Assembly (NCBI GenBank): GCA_019239425.1
Contig: JAFAZX010000028.1
Location: 62,001 to 126,000 of the forward strand
Reading direction: 5' to 3'
DNA: 64,000 bases
DNA from: Acidobacteriota bacterium
GTDB taxonomy: Bacteria; Acidobacteriota; Blastocatellia; Pyrinomonadales; Pyrinomonadaceae
The notes under the pieces are model-generated. The model was given only the letters and a program-made list of their open reading frames with translations. It had not been told where the DNA came from and did no database searches. Below are positions 28,496-35,662 of the stretch, one piece after another. Positions within the stretch are counted from its first letter, which is position 1; every line of letters begins with the position of its first letter. The position numbers were made by a program, and so were the translations under genes.

Positions 28496-29404
28496 ATGCA
28501 GGACGTGAGTTCACAGGCCGCGGGCGCGCACGCCTCCGAGGCGAAGCTCAAAGCTTCGGCCGCGCGCCTCTCCGTCCTGGCCGCCGCCTTCCTCATCGCC
28601 CTCAAGACCGTGACGGGCCTGCTGACGGGTTCGATCAGCGTCTGGGCCTCGCTGCTCGACTCGGCGATGGACATCTTCGCGTCCGTCATCAACTACTACG
28701 CCGTGCGCGCCGCGGCCGTGCCGCCCGACGAAGACCACCGCTACGGCCACGGCAAGGCGGAGTCGCTCGCCGGCCTCTTCCAGTCCTTCGTCATCGGCGC
28801 GTCCGGCCTCTTCCTGATGTGGGAGGCGATCCGGCGCATCATCACGCCGCACCCGACCGCAGAGGAGTGGCTGGGCGTGGGCACGATGGCCGTCGCCTGC
28901 GGCGTGAGCGTCGCGCTCGTCAGGCGTCTCCGCCAGGTCGCGCGCAAGACCGACTCGCCCGCGCTAACGGCCGACGCCGCCCACTACATCACCGACGTCT
29001 ACACGAACGGCGCCGCGCTCTTCGCGCTCTTCTTCGTCGCGCTCACCGGCTGGACGCTGGCCGACCCCGTCGTCTCGCTCCTCATCTCCGGCTTCATCCT
29101 CTACTCCGCCTTCGAGGTGGCGCGCGACTCTGTGCACGTGCTGATGGACAGGCGACTCCCGCGCGCCATCGACGACAAGGTCGCGTCGGTCGTCGAGCGC
29201 TTCCGCGGGGAGGGCGTCCTCGGCTTCCACGACCTGCGCACGCGCCGCTCCGGCTCGCACAAGTTCATCGACCTCCACCTCGAAGTCGAGGCCGACCAGA
29301 CGCTCCAACAGGCGCACGACCTCACCGTCCGCGTCATCCGCGCCCTCCAGCAGGAGATACCCCGTTCGAGGGTGCAGATACACACAGACCCGGCCGGACA
29401 TTGA
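28496..29404 (+). CDS. Cation diffusion facilitator family transporter
   Basis: 302 aa. Six membrane helices in the first ~200 residues. Metal-site motifs are SLLDSAMDIFASVINYYAVRAA (helix 2, two Asp) and DAAHYITDVYTN (helix 5, His and Asp). YGHGKAESLAGLFQS lies between them. The cytosolic C-terminal domain (about 205-295) ends HDLTVRVIRAL. Exports zinc, iron or manganese in exchange for protons. Its 3' end borders the cassette array: an attC half-site remnant begins one base after its stop. Confidence 0.93.
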   Translation: MQDVSSQAAGAHASEAKLKASAARLSVLAAAFLIALKTVTGLLTGSISVWASLLDSAMDIFASVINYYAVRAAAVPPDEDHRYGHGKAESLAGLFQSFVIGASGLFLMWEAIRRIITPHPTAEEWLGVGTMAVACGVSVALVRRLRQVARKTDSPALTADAAHYITDVYTNGAALFALFFVALTGWTLADPVVSLLISGFILYSAFEVARDSVHVLMDRRLPRAIDDKVASVVERFRGEGVLGFHDLRTRRSGSHKFIDLHLEVEADQTLQQAHDLTVRVIRALQQEIPRSRVQIHTDPAGH

Positions 29405-29414
29405 GTTGTCAGGC
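29405..29414 (-). other. attC half-site remnant at cassette-array edge
   Basis: The plus strand reads GTTGTCAGGC, 9 of 10 identical to the R'' end of the best attC in the array (GTTGTTAGGC at 35001-35010). It lies 21 bases 3' of the 126-aa cassette gene, where an attC is expected, and immediately abuts the CDF gene. The rest of the site is missing. Confidence 0.5.
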
Positions 29415-29435
29415 GGCGCACCAACTTAAACCTCT

Positions 29436-29816
29436 TCAGCCTTCGGCGGACTCCTCCCACCCGAGTTTGCCCAAGGCATCCACGCGCCGCAGGTTCCTCT
29501 GAATGTAGAGCTTGGGGAATTCGAAATTCAGCCGCGCCTCGCGGCCGCCCGCGCGTACGAGCAGCGACAACTCAATGCGGAACTCCCCGTCGTCTCGCCA
29601 GATCGGCGCGTGCGCCCCGGGGGCGAGGTCGGTGACGTGCACGTCGGCGGCCTGACTGTGCCCGAAGTCGCCCCACTCGGTGCTGACCCGGTATAACGCC
29701 GCGGATTCGAGGGGCACGTCCCCGTCATTAATCAGGTAGAAGCGCCACTCGCCGGCGCCGACCTGCGGCTCTCGGCAGGCGGCCACGCGGCAGCGGATCC
29801 GCTCGCTTTCATTCAT
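29436..29816 (-). CDS. Hypothetical cassette protein, 126 aa
   Basis: No family recognised. Mostly beta-rich (EWRFYLINDGDVPLESAAL; FRIELSLLVRAGG), resembling a small beta-sandwich, with no signal peptide or membrane segment. It starts about 19 bases after the attC-like site at 29835 on the minus strand and is followed by an attC half-site. It therefore looks like the last cassette of the array. Confidence 0.6.
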   Translation of the reverse strand: MNESERIRCRVAACREPQVGAGEWRFYLINDGDVPLESAALYRVSTEWGDFGHSQAADVHVTDLAPGAHAPIWRDDGEFRIELSLLVRAGGREARLNFEFPKLYIQRNLRRVDALGKLGWEESAEG

Positions 29817-29834
29817 AGGCCCGCGTCCTCTTGC

Positions 29835-29938
29835 CCCTAACGCCCGACATTACCCGCCGCGCCGAGCCATTGAATATATTTGACAGGCGGCACGCCGCCG
29901 CTCGATTACGACCAGGTCAAGGTGTGCGCCACTTAGCC
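29835..29938 (-). other. attC-like recombination site 4 (degenerate)
   Basis: On the minus strand it runs from a GGCTAAG core to a GTTAGGG core, with inner arms that end CGGCGGGTAATGTCGGGC, matching the other sites. It starts within about 15 bases of the PhoD-like stop. The cores deviate from RYYYAAC/GTTRRRY by one base each. Confidence 0.6.
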
Positions 29939-29950
29939 GCAGGGGCACCG

Positions 29951-32023
29951 TCAGATCGACAGTCCGACCTCGCCTTCCAGAACTCGTTGCTCGAGGCGCG
30001 GCCGCTCGCCCGGTGCCCAAAGCTTGGCGACGTGCGCGACGCGGTAGCGTAGCGGCCCGCCGTCCGGGCTCGCGCTGCGGCTGATCGGCCGCGGGATGCA
30101 CACGAACTCGGTGCGCATCTCACCGCCGGTGAGGCGCACCTTCGCGTAGCCGTGGCCGCCCAGGTCGACGAACTCTAGTTGCGGCGCGAGCTGCGGGTTC
30201 GAGAGCGCGCGTGCGCGCTGGAGGTTGAAGCTCTTCGCGTATTCGAGGCAAGAGCGGACGCCGTGCCGGAGCAGCATGTTGTTGCTCCAGTCCGGCTTAC
30301 CGCCATCCGGCCGGTCGGCGAGGAACAATGCGCGGAGCGGGTGCTCCTTGCGTAAGCCATGCTCAAGAGCTTCCATCGTGCCCGGGCTTGCGAGCGACGC
30401 GCCGACGAAGCTCAATCCCACGGGCTCGAATTTCCGAGGCGGGAGTTCGGCCGCGGCATACCCCGCCCAGAAGCTGTGACGGTCTCCGGATACGATGGCG
30501 AAGCCGGTGATCTTCGCGTCGCGCACGAGGTCGTAAATCTCCTTGCGCTCGGCGTAGGCCGCTCCGTAGTCGTCAGTGCGGAAGATGGCGTAGGTATCCG
30601 CGGGCCACGGATTCTTGACCATTCCAGCGGGGAGATTTTGCGGGTCCGCGCGATGGTCGATAGCGCCGAGCGAATTGCCCCAGATTTTCCACGTCGCCTT
30701 CGATTTGCGCAGTTGGTCTTTGAACCATGCCTTCTGTTCGACGCCGAGGATGGTGCGCGGCGGCGTCTCCTTGCGCGGATTCGGAATGCGCGCGTCGCGG
30801 AAATGGAGTTCGGCGGGCGGCTTTCCGCCGTCGAAGGCGCGTCCCGCGTCGAGCGCGATTGTCGCCTCCTCGGAGAACATTCCGTTGAAGGCGGGGTCAT
30901 AGATTTTTCCAACCCCCTCGGCGTCAGTCGGGTCGTCGCCGCAGAAGCTGTGCTGGTCGGTGAGGAGGAGGTCGAGGTGCTTGCCGTAGCGGAACGCCCG
31001 GTAAGCGATCAGGCTGCGGATCGCGGTCAGATTGTTCGGCTCAAGCCCTAGTCCGTTCTCGTCCCACTTGTCGATCTTGACGTTCTTGACCGCGACCGCA
31101 CCGAATTCGGCAAGCGAGCCGCTCGGAGGCTGGACGCGAGCCGGGACGTATTCGAACCAGGCCTGGTTGGCGGCGACCTTGACGGTCTGACCGGGCTGCG
31201 GCTCGCCGCCCGCCTGGACGATGCTCTGTCGGCCCTGCCAAGAGAATTCGTGATTGTCCCAGATGGCGACGAACGGCCAGCGCGCGCGGGCATCCTGGAG
31301 GTCGGGGTCGGCGAGGTAGCCCTTGTACACGGCGCGATAGCCTTCGACGGTCAGCGGTATGTGGAATGACCTGGCGACCTTCAGGCCATCCGGGATGCGC
31401 GCAACCTCATAGATCGTGCGGTCGTAGCGTGTCTTCACCTCGTCGGGGTACTCGACCACCTCGTAGATGAAATCACCCAGGTGCAGAACGAAATTGAGTT
31501 GGTCGGCCGCCGGAGCGCGTTCATCTTCGTAAATCATCCGGCGATAGGCGTTGAGCTTGCCCTCGTTGACATCCTGACAGCTCACGAAGGCGAAGTTCAC
31601 AGGCCGCGCGTCGTTCGGCCGCGGCGCGGTGATGGTGCGGCCGATGCGGCTGCCGTTGCCGTCCGCGTCGGTGAATCGATACCAATAGACCCGCGCCGGC
31701 TTGAGCCCGCCGACCAGCACTCGGGCCGTCCAGTCGGTCGCCGGCGAAACCGGAGCGGGCGCCTGCGCCACGACCCGGCGGAACCGCTCGTCTTCGGCGA
31801 CTTCGACCGTCAGCATCTGGCGCTCGCTTTTCTCGAAGGGCCTGCGCGTCCACAGAATCACGCTGCCGGAGTCCGGGTCGCCCGATGCGACGCCTTCCGG
31901 GAACAGGTCGCGTCGCTCCCGCCAGTTTACTTTGGAACGCGCGCTCGCCGCCCCGCCCAACGCTAAGGCCGCGCCGCAGGCCGCGGCCTGTCTGATGAAT
32001 TCTCGCCGGTTGACTCTGCCCAT
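29951..32023 (-). CDS. PhoD-like alkaline phosphatase/phosphodiesterase
   Basis: 690 aa. A Tat signal (RREFIRQAAA, then a hydrophobic stretch ending ASA) sends it folded across the membrane. The PhoD N-terminal domain opens FPEGVASGDPDSGSVILWTR. The metallophosphatase domain shows NFAFVSCQDVNEG, VLHLGDFIYE, AIWDNHEFSW and ITGFAIVSGDRHSFWAGY, which supply the metal ligands. It should release phosphate from phosphodiesters outside the cytoplasm. It has a good GAGGAG ribosome site. It lies between attC-like sites, making it an unusually large cassette, with lower G+C than the chromosome around. Confidence 0.9.
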   Translation of the reverse strand: MGRVNRREFIRQAAACGAALALGGAASARSKVNWRERRDLFPEGVASGDPDSGSVILWTRRPFEKSERQMLTVEVAEDERFRRVVAQAPAPVSPATDWTARVLVGGLKPARVYWYRFTDADGNGSRIGRTITAPRPNDARPVNFAFVSCQDVNEGKLNAYRRMIYEDERAPAADQLNFVLHLGDFIYEVVEYPDEVKTRYDRTIYEVARIPDGLKVARSFHIPLTVEGYRAVYKGYLADPDLQDARARWPFVAIWDNHEFSWQGRQSIVQAGGEPQPGQTVKVAANQAWFEYVPARVQPPSGSLAEFGAVAVKNVKIDKWDENGLGLEPNNLTAIRSLIAYRAFRYGKHLDLLLTDQHSFCGDDPTDAEGVGKIYDPAFNGMFSEEATIALDAGRAFDGGKPPAELHFRDARIPNPRKETPPRTILGVEQKAWFKDQLRKSKATWKIWGNSLGAIDHRADPQNLPAGMVKNPWPADTYAIFRTDDYGAAYAERKEIYDLVRDAKITGFAIVSGDRHSFWAGYAAAELPPRKFEPVGLSFVGASLASPGTMEALEHGLRKEHPLRALFLADRPDGGKPDWSNNMLLRHGVRSCLEYAKSFNLQRARALSNPQLAPQLEFVDLGGHGYAKVRLTGGEMRTEFVCIPRPISRSASPDGGPLRYRVAHVAKLWAPGERPRLEQRVLEGEVGLSI

Positions 32024-32284
32024 ATCATTCTCCTCACTTCGACTCGGTCGCCGTGATGTCCAGACGCGTCGAAGCGGACGCGTGGATTGTTCCTCAATAC
32101 AAGTTCATCTAATTACGAGCCCGGTTCGATGAGGTGTGAGATCGAGTTGATTCGCAACACGCGCCTTTAAGGATAGTTCGTTCGCTTTGAATAAACTTTC
32201 GTTAGATTTAATCCATCTCTTGAGAAGCAGACCTTATACTTACAGCTTATTACGGGTGAGGACTTGCAAGGTTTCACCGGAACG
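32024..32284. other. Intergenic leader of the PhoD-like gene
   Basis: About 260 bases, much richer in A+T than the surrounding genes, between the PhoD-like start and attC-like site 5. No open frame of note. A promoter for the PhoD-like gene is likely here, but I could not single out a convincing -35/-10 pair. Confidence 0.4.
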
Positions 32285-32369
32285 AGTTGACGCTCGGCGT
32301 TACCCGCCAGCGAGATTAGATTTGATGAGAGGCGGCGTGTCGGAAGTCGAGTTCGTGCCGTGGTTCGGC
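32285..32369 (-). other. attC-like recombination site 5 (degenerate)
   Basis: The plus strand half at 32290-32307 matches the corresponding half of sites 2 and 3 in about 16 of 20 positions. The other half (GTGCCGTGGTTCGGCG, 32355-32370) matches ATGCCGTTGTTAGGCG of site 1 with few changes. It sits 11 bases after the stop of the VOC fragment, where a cassette attC belongs. Confidence 0.5.
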
Positions 32370-32379
32370 GGCGGGCGGC

Positions 32380-32475
32380 TCAGAGTTCCTGGCCGAACAT
32401 AATCCGGTGCCCGTCCGGAGTGCGCACGCCGAACTCGCGCATCCCCCAGGGCTTGTCTGCGAGACCCTGCATTCT
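32380..32475 (-). pseudogene. 3' fragment of a VOC/glyoxalase-family gene
   Basis: Thirty residues ending KPWGMREFGVRTPDGHR-IMFGQEL, then TGA. This is the C-terminal signature of vicinal-oxygen-chelate (glyoxalase/bleomycin-resistance) proteins. Upstream the frame meets a stop at about 32508, and the rest of the gene is absent. Too short to function. It appears to be the surviving 3' end of an older cassette that still carries its attC-like site. Confidence 0.65.
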
Positions 32476-32547
32476 ACCGCCATGCTGAGGACACGTGTGC
32501 AGTAGTCAATTACAATTTGATGAGAGATCCGCGAGCCATGCCAGATA

Positions 32548-33666
32548 TCAACTTCGCGGCGCGATGTAACTCCGTCGGGCTTTGATGACCATTTTGCCTT
32601 GCGATTTCTGTCGCGCGGGATCGATGTCGAGTTTCAATTTACGCGTCGTGCCGTCCCGCTTTTTGTTCGTCGAGACGAACGCCATGTTGTAGCGACTGCG
32701 CAGGTGATCGATCAGCGTTTGGAAGGTCGTGTCTAGCTTGTCAGGTCTGTCCGCGAGCACTTCGCCGCCGGTCTCGTTCGCCAAATGTTCCAGGTCCATG
32801 TAGTCGGCAGCGATAACTTTGTTCAAGCGAGTGGTAGCGTATTCGAGCGCATTGTCGACACGTCGGACCAGGACGTTGGGAATGATGGCGCAAACGACCG
32901 CCCCCGATTCGTAAACCGCGTTGGTGGCTTCTCGATTGGAAGGTCCGTTGGTGCAATCGAACAGAGTCGTCATGGACGTAATCACGATGATGACGCGACG
33001 TCCGGCCGGATTGCTCGCCTTGAGCATGTGCTCCGCGGCGTCCGCAAACATGATGTTGAAGCATTTCGCTTGGCTTACAGTTTTTGCCTGCGGTGGAATG
33101 TTCTCCAGCGCGTTCCAGAGCAGTATGCGGTTACGCGTGAACGGCTGAATTAGCTGAGCGGTATCGGTGAAGGACATCACCGCGACCTCATCGACAGGTT
33201 TGAGACGATCAATTGCTTCACGCGCGGCGCGATGTGCCTGGTAGCTCCAGACATCGTTCGGATGCGGACAGGTAGGCCCGCGATAGATGGCGACCACCAC
33301 CGAGAGCGGCAGCTCATCCTGGCTGAAGTGTGTAATCTCCTGTTTGATTCCATCTTCGTAAAGCAGGAAATCTTCTTTCTGCAAACCGCCGACGATGCGC
33401 GCTGTGTTCTTCTGCAGCACCAGCGCATCGATTTTGACGAGGTCGACATCGACCTTGACGACGTCCTCCGGCGACTCGGGGGTGGGCGTCGGCGCGGGCC
33501 TGGGCGGAAGCCGGTCCGCTTTTCGACCCTGGCGTCCGGTGTTCGCATTCAAGTTCTTGTCGGGCGTCTGCGAAGTGGCCGGGCTGCTTGGGTAGAAGAG
33601 CAGGGCCGCAAGGACGAGCGAGGTGACTAGAAACAGAGGCCGCAGGATGGATCGTTGATATTTCAT
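32548..33666 (-). CDS. VWFA-related acidobacterial domain protein
   Basis: 372 aa. Signal peptide (hydrophobic run ending PATSQ, about residue 33) and a Pro/Arg-rich linker. Then VKVDVDLVKIDALVLQ and LQKEDFLLYEDGIKQEI, the opening of the VWFA-related domain described in Acidobacteria (TIGR03436). The later VWA core has ELPLSVVVAIYRG in place of the usual DTSGS metal site, so metal binding is doubtful. Secreted, role unknown. Start chosen at the ATG preceded by AGAGGG. G+C is visibly lower than the chromosome, and the gene sits between attC-like sites. Confidence 0.85.
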   Translation of the reverse strand: MKYQRSILRPLFLVTSLVLAALLFYPSSPATSQTPDKNLNANTGRQGRKADRLPPRPAPTPTPESPEDVVKVDVDLVKIDALVLQKNTARIVGGLQKEDFLLYEDGIKQEITHFSQDELPLSVVVAIYRGPTCPHPNDVWSYQAHRAAREAIDRLKPVDEVAVMSFTDTAQLIQPFTRNRILLWNALENIPPQAKTVSQAKCFNIMFADAAEHMLKASNPAGRRVIIVITSMTTLFDCTNGPSNREATNAVYESGAVVCAIIPNVLVRRVDNALEYATTRLNKVIAADYMDLEHLANETGGEVLADRPDKLDTTFQTLIDHLRSRYNMAFVSTNKKRDGTTRKLKLDIDPARQKSQGKMVIKARRSYIAPRS

Positions 33667-33695
33667 TAGCCCTCTCATTCAGAGGCAGTTGAGCC

Positions 33696-33784
33696 GCCCA
33701 ACGCCCGGCATCACCCGCCGCGCGGCCCCATCAATTAACGTGAGAATCTTCGTGTCCGCAGTCGGGTGCATGCCGTTGTCGGGC
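33696..33784 (-). other. attC recombination site 3
   Basis: On the minus strand it runs from GCCCGAC (R'', one mismatch) through the arm AACGGCATGCACC to GGGTGATGCCGGGC and GTTGGGC (R', a perfect GTTRRRY). 89 bp, imperfect palindrome. The stop codon of the 165-aa gene lies within it. Confidence 0.8.
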
Positions 33785-34228
33785 GCGGCGTACGATGGTT
33801 ATATCCGGCTCGCCGACTGAGACAACATCGAGGATATGATTCTCGCAGACGATTTCGTAATGGTTAAGCTTGCCCGGATACTCGTCGGAGGCGAAGGTCG
33901 CAGTGCGGACGTAATCGAGGAAGTGGGACTTCGAGTAGACGCGGAATAAACGCCCGACGTACTCCTCAGACTTATCCTCTGGGGTGTACGACTCATTCCT
34001 TACGGAATAAGCCACATAACTGCCGAATAAGACTTCATAGGCATAACACGTATCATCGGAGATGATAGGGCGGGCGCCAGCTAAGACTACGTCGCCGATC
34101 TTCATCTCCTCGGGTTCGCTGCTGGCTCGTGCCTCTTCGATTACCAGCCTGAGCACATTATCTTCCGGCTCGCCAATCTCGGCGAGGTACAGGTATGCGT
34201 GCGCGTTTATTTGCTCAACCAGTTCCAT
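33731..34228 (-). CDS. Hypothetical cassette protein, 165 aa
   Basis: Start at the ATG coding MELVEQINAHAYLYL; the longer frame begins inside attC site 2. No domain recognised. A mixed alpha/beta soluble protein, acidic, with aromatic-rich CYAYEVLFGSYVAYSV and no signal peptide. The last ~17 residues (after TIVRRARQ) are encoded by attC site 3, showing that the original gene was capped by the recombination site. G+C well below the surrounding chromosome. Confidence 0.65.
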   Translation of the reverse strand: MELVEQINAHAYLYLAEIGEPEDNVLRLVIEEARASSEPEEMKIGDVVLAGARPIISDDTCYAYEVLFGSYVAYSVRNESYTPEDKSEEYVGRLFRVYSKSHFLDYVRTATFASDEYPGKLNHYEIVCENHILDVVSVGEPDITIVRRARQRHAPDCGHEDSHVN

Positions 34229-34239
34229 AACTTTAAAGC

Positions 34240-34329
34240 GCCCAACGCCCGGCATCACCCGCCGCCCAGAGCGAGTGGAGAAATTTGAAAGCTGCCGTGT
34301 CGCGGGTCGGGCGCATGCCGTTGTTAGCT
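34240..34329 (-). other. attC recombination site 2
   Basis: On the minus strand it runs AGCTAAC, AACGGCATGCGCC ... GGGTGATGCCGGGC, GTTGGGC. 90 bp with imperfectly paired arms. R' fits GTTRRRY exactly and R'' has one mismatch. The plus-strand outer 25 bases are almost identical to site 3. Confidence 0.85.
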
Positions 34330-34361
34330 GCGGCCCCCGGCCTGGCTGTATTCGCGGCCAG

Positions 34362-34892
34362 TCATCTCCTTCGGACGAACGAGAGCGGCTCGTTGACCGA
34401 TGGGTCTCCGAGAGTCAGCACCATCCTATACTCCGCCCCCTCGCGGTATAGCAACCCCCTCCCCTCCGCCTCCTGGTGCATGAGGTAGACCGCCCACGTG
34501 TCCTGCTGACGGTACAGGTTCCAACTCCCCCGCCACGAGGCGAGCTGTACCCGGGGGACACTCCTCGGGCTGAAGTATGGCACCCCCACCAACTCGAAGG
34601 AACCTTTCCCGAGGTCGAGGCGGGTGGCCGCGGGAGGCCAGGAGCTAAGCCCACCGAGGCGTGCCGCGGTGGCTTCGTCGGGAACCCACACGCCCGTCAA
34701 CTCCGTCTCCGCCGGCTTACCCGAAGGCGGCAGCGGGGCGACGCCCCGAGCGACGCCCTCAGCCGGGCCGCGCCCCTTCAAGCCGAGTATGCCTGGCAGC
34801 GAGTACACGGAGTAGACTAGGGCTACGCCGGTGGCACAGAGGAAGAAGATTCTCCCCGGGCTCAACTTAGCTGATTTACCATCGCCGTTCAT
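34362..34892 (-). CDS. Hypothetical membrane-anchored cassette protein, 176 aa
   Basis: ATG at 34892 with GGTGA upstream; an ATG at 34913 is also possible. One N-terminal membrane helix (about 12-35; FFLCATGVALVYSVYSLPG) and a Pro/Gly-rich linker precede a periplasmic-type beta domain (about 65-176) with LTGVWVPDE, GSWNLYRQQ and LTLGDPSVNEPLSFVRR. The pattern recalls small lipoprotein-like cassette proteins, but no named family is recognised. Confidence 0.65.
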   Translation of the reverse strand: MNGDGKSAKLSPGRIFFLCATGVALVYSVYSLPGILGLKGRGPAEGVARGVAPLPPSGKPAETELTGVWVPDEATAARLGGLSSWPPAATRLDLGKGSFELVGVPYFSPRSVPRVQLASWRGSWNLYRQQDTWAVYLMHQEAEGRGLLYREGAEYRMVLTLGDPSVNEPLSFVRRR

Positions 34893-34920
34893 CGGAAAGT
34901 CACCCACACACATTCGGAGC

Positions 34921-35010
34921 AGCTAACGCCCGGCATCAGCGGGCGCGCGGCCCCGTTGAGGAAACATGACAGGGTGAGTGTCCGCGCTCCGCCGCATGCC
35001 GTTGTTAGGC
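34921..35010 (-). other. attC recombination site 1 (best match)
   Basis: On the minus strand: GCCTAAC (R'', perfect RYYYAAC), arm AACGGCATGCGGCGG, a central spacer, then CCGCTGATGCCGGGC and GTTAGCT (R', one mismatch). 90 bp. The architecture and sequence are those of attC sites in environmental integrons. It begins 17 bases after the stop of the 150-aa gene. Confidence 0.9.
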
Positions 35011-35026
35011 GCGGCACTGATGGCAG

Positions 35027-35479
35027 TCAATTATCGAAGAAGAAGACTACCCGCACCGACCCAGCCCTCCCATGCTCGCGTAGTGTCGGAAGGAATCTCT
35101 CCACAAAATCTTGACAGACCTCTCCCTCGCTACGCCCTTCCTGAATAGCGCTCCGTCGCGACCAGTCATAAGACAGTAATTCGTCCGCCACAAGCCAGCT
35201 ATGGCTATGACCCTCCGGCCCCCACTCACGGCAGATCCGAGAGCCGATTTCACTGAGGTCGGACGGGATGCCCTTCGGCGGCGAGATCGGCCTGAGCTTG
35301 ATTGAGCCACCATTTCTGACATCTGCAAGAAGGGCGAAGAGGTAGTAATTACGTTCAGGGTAAGGCTCTTCCCACACAACCCACGACTCGCGCCCCTCTC
35401 CACAAATGCGATAAGGATGCGCGAACTTCCACATTGCCCCGTCGAAAGTCTCCACCCAGAGATGAATGTCGCAACCCAT
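35027..35479 (-). CDS. MGCDIH-type hypothetical protein (phage/cassette family)
   Basis: 150 aa starting MGCDIHLWVE, with NYYLFALLADVRNG, ISPPKGIPSDLSEI and WGPEGHSHSWL. This set of motifs recurs in hypothetical proteins of phages and bacterial accessory regions. Conserved His, Asp and Cys near the N-terminus suggest metal binding, unproven. No signal peptide. It is the first complete cassette, with a GTTAGGC core 34 bases upstream of its ATG and attC site 1 downstream. Confidence 0.75.
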   Translation of the reverse strand: MGCDIHLWVETFDGAMWKFAHPYRICGEGRESWVVWEEPYPERNYYLFALLADVRNGGSIKLRPISPPKGIPSDLSEIGSRICREWGPEGHSHSWLVADELLSYDWSRRSAIQEGRSEGEVCQDFVERFLPTLREHGRAGSVRVVFFFDN

Positions 35480-35512
35480 GGCAATCGATTAGTCCGACGA
35501 TATAAGGCTAGC

Positions 35513-35631
35513 GCCTAACTAATATTGTGCCGAATGTGTCGGCCTAAGTCCGCAATAGGGCGTGAAAAGCCGAACGTATCCGTCTAACTCCACAGTAGGG
35601 CATGAACAGCCGCATCGCTCGGCCTAACTCC
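35513..35631 (-). repeat. Tandem 40-bp repeat carrying attC-core-like heptamers
   Basis: Read on the minus strand there are two full 40-bp units and one partial. Each begins GGAGTTAG or GGACTTAG, with internal TTCGGCT and TTCA(T/C)GCCCTA. The unit starts give GTTAGGC, GTTAGAC and CTTAGGC. A further GTTAGGC (35513-35519) ends the block. The first two and the last fit the integron core GTTRRRY. No coding frame; it fills most of the gap between the first cassette gene and mutS. Confidence 0.75.
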
Positions 35632-35662
35632 GTAAGGAAACCCGCGTCGTACTCAATTTGTC

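Noticed and set aside
35527-35631. Tandem 40-bp repeats considered as a CRISPR array
   Set aside because: Units are directly adjacent with no unique spacers and no cas genes nearby.
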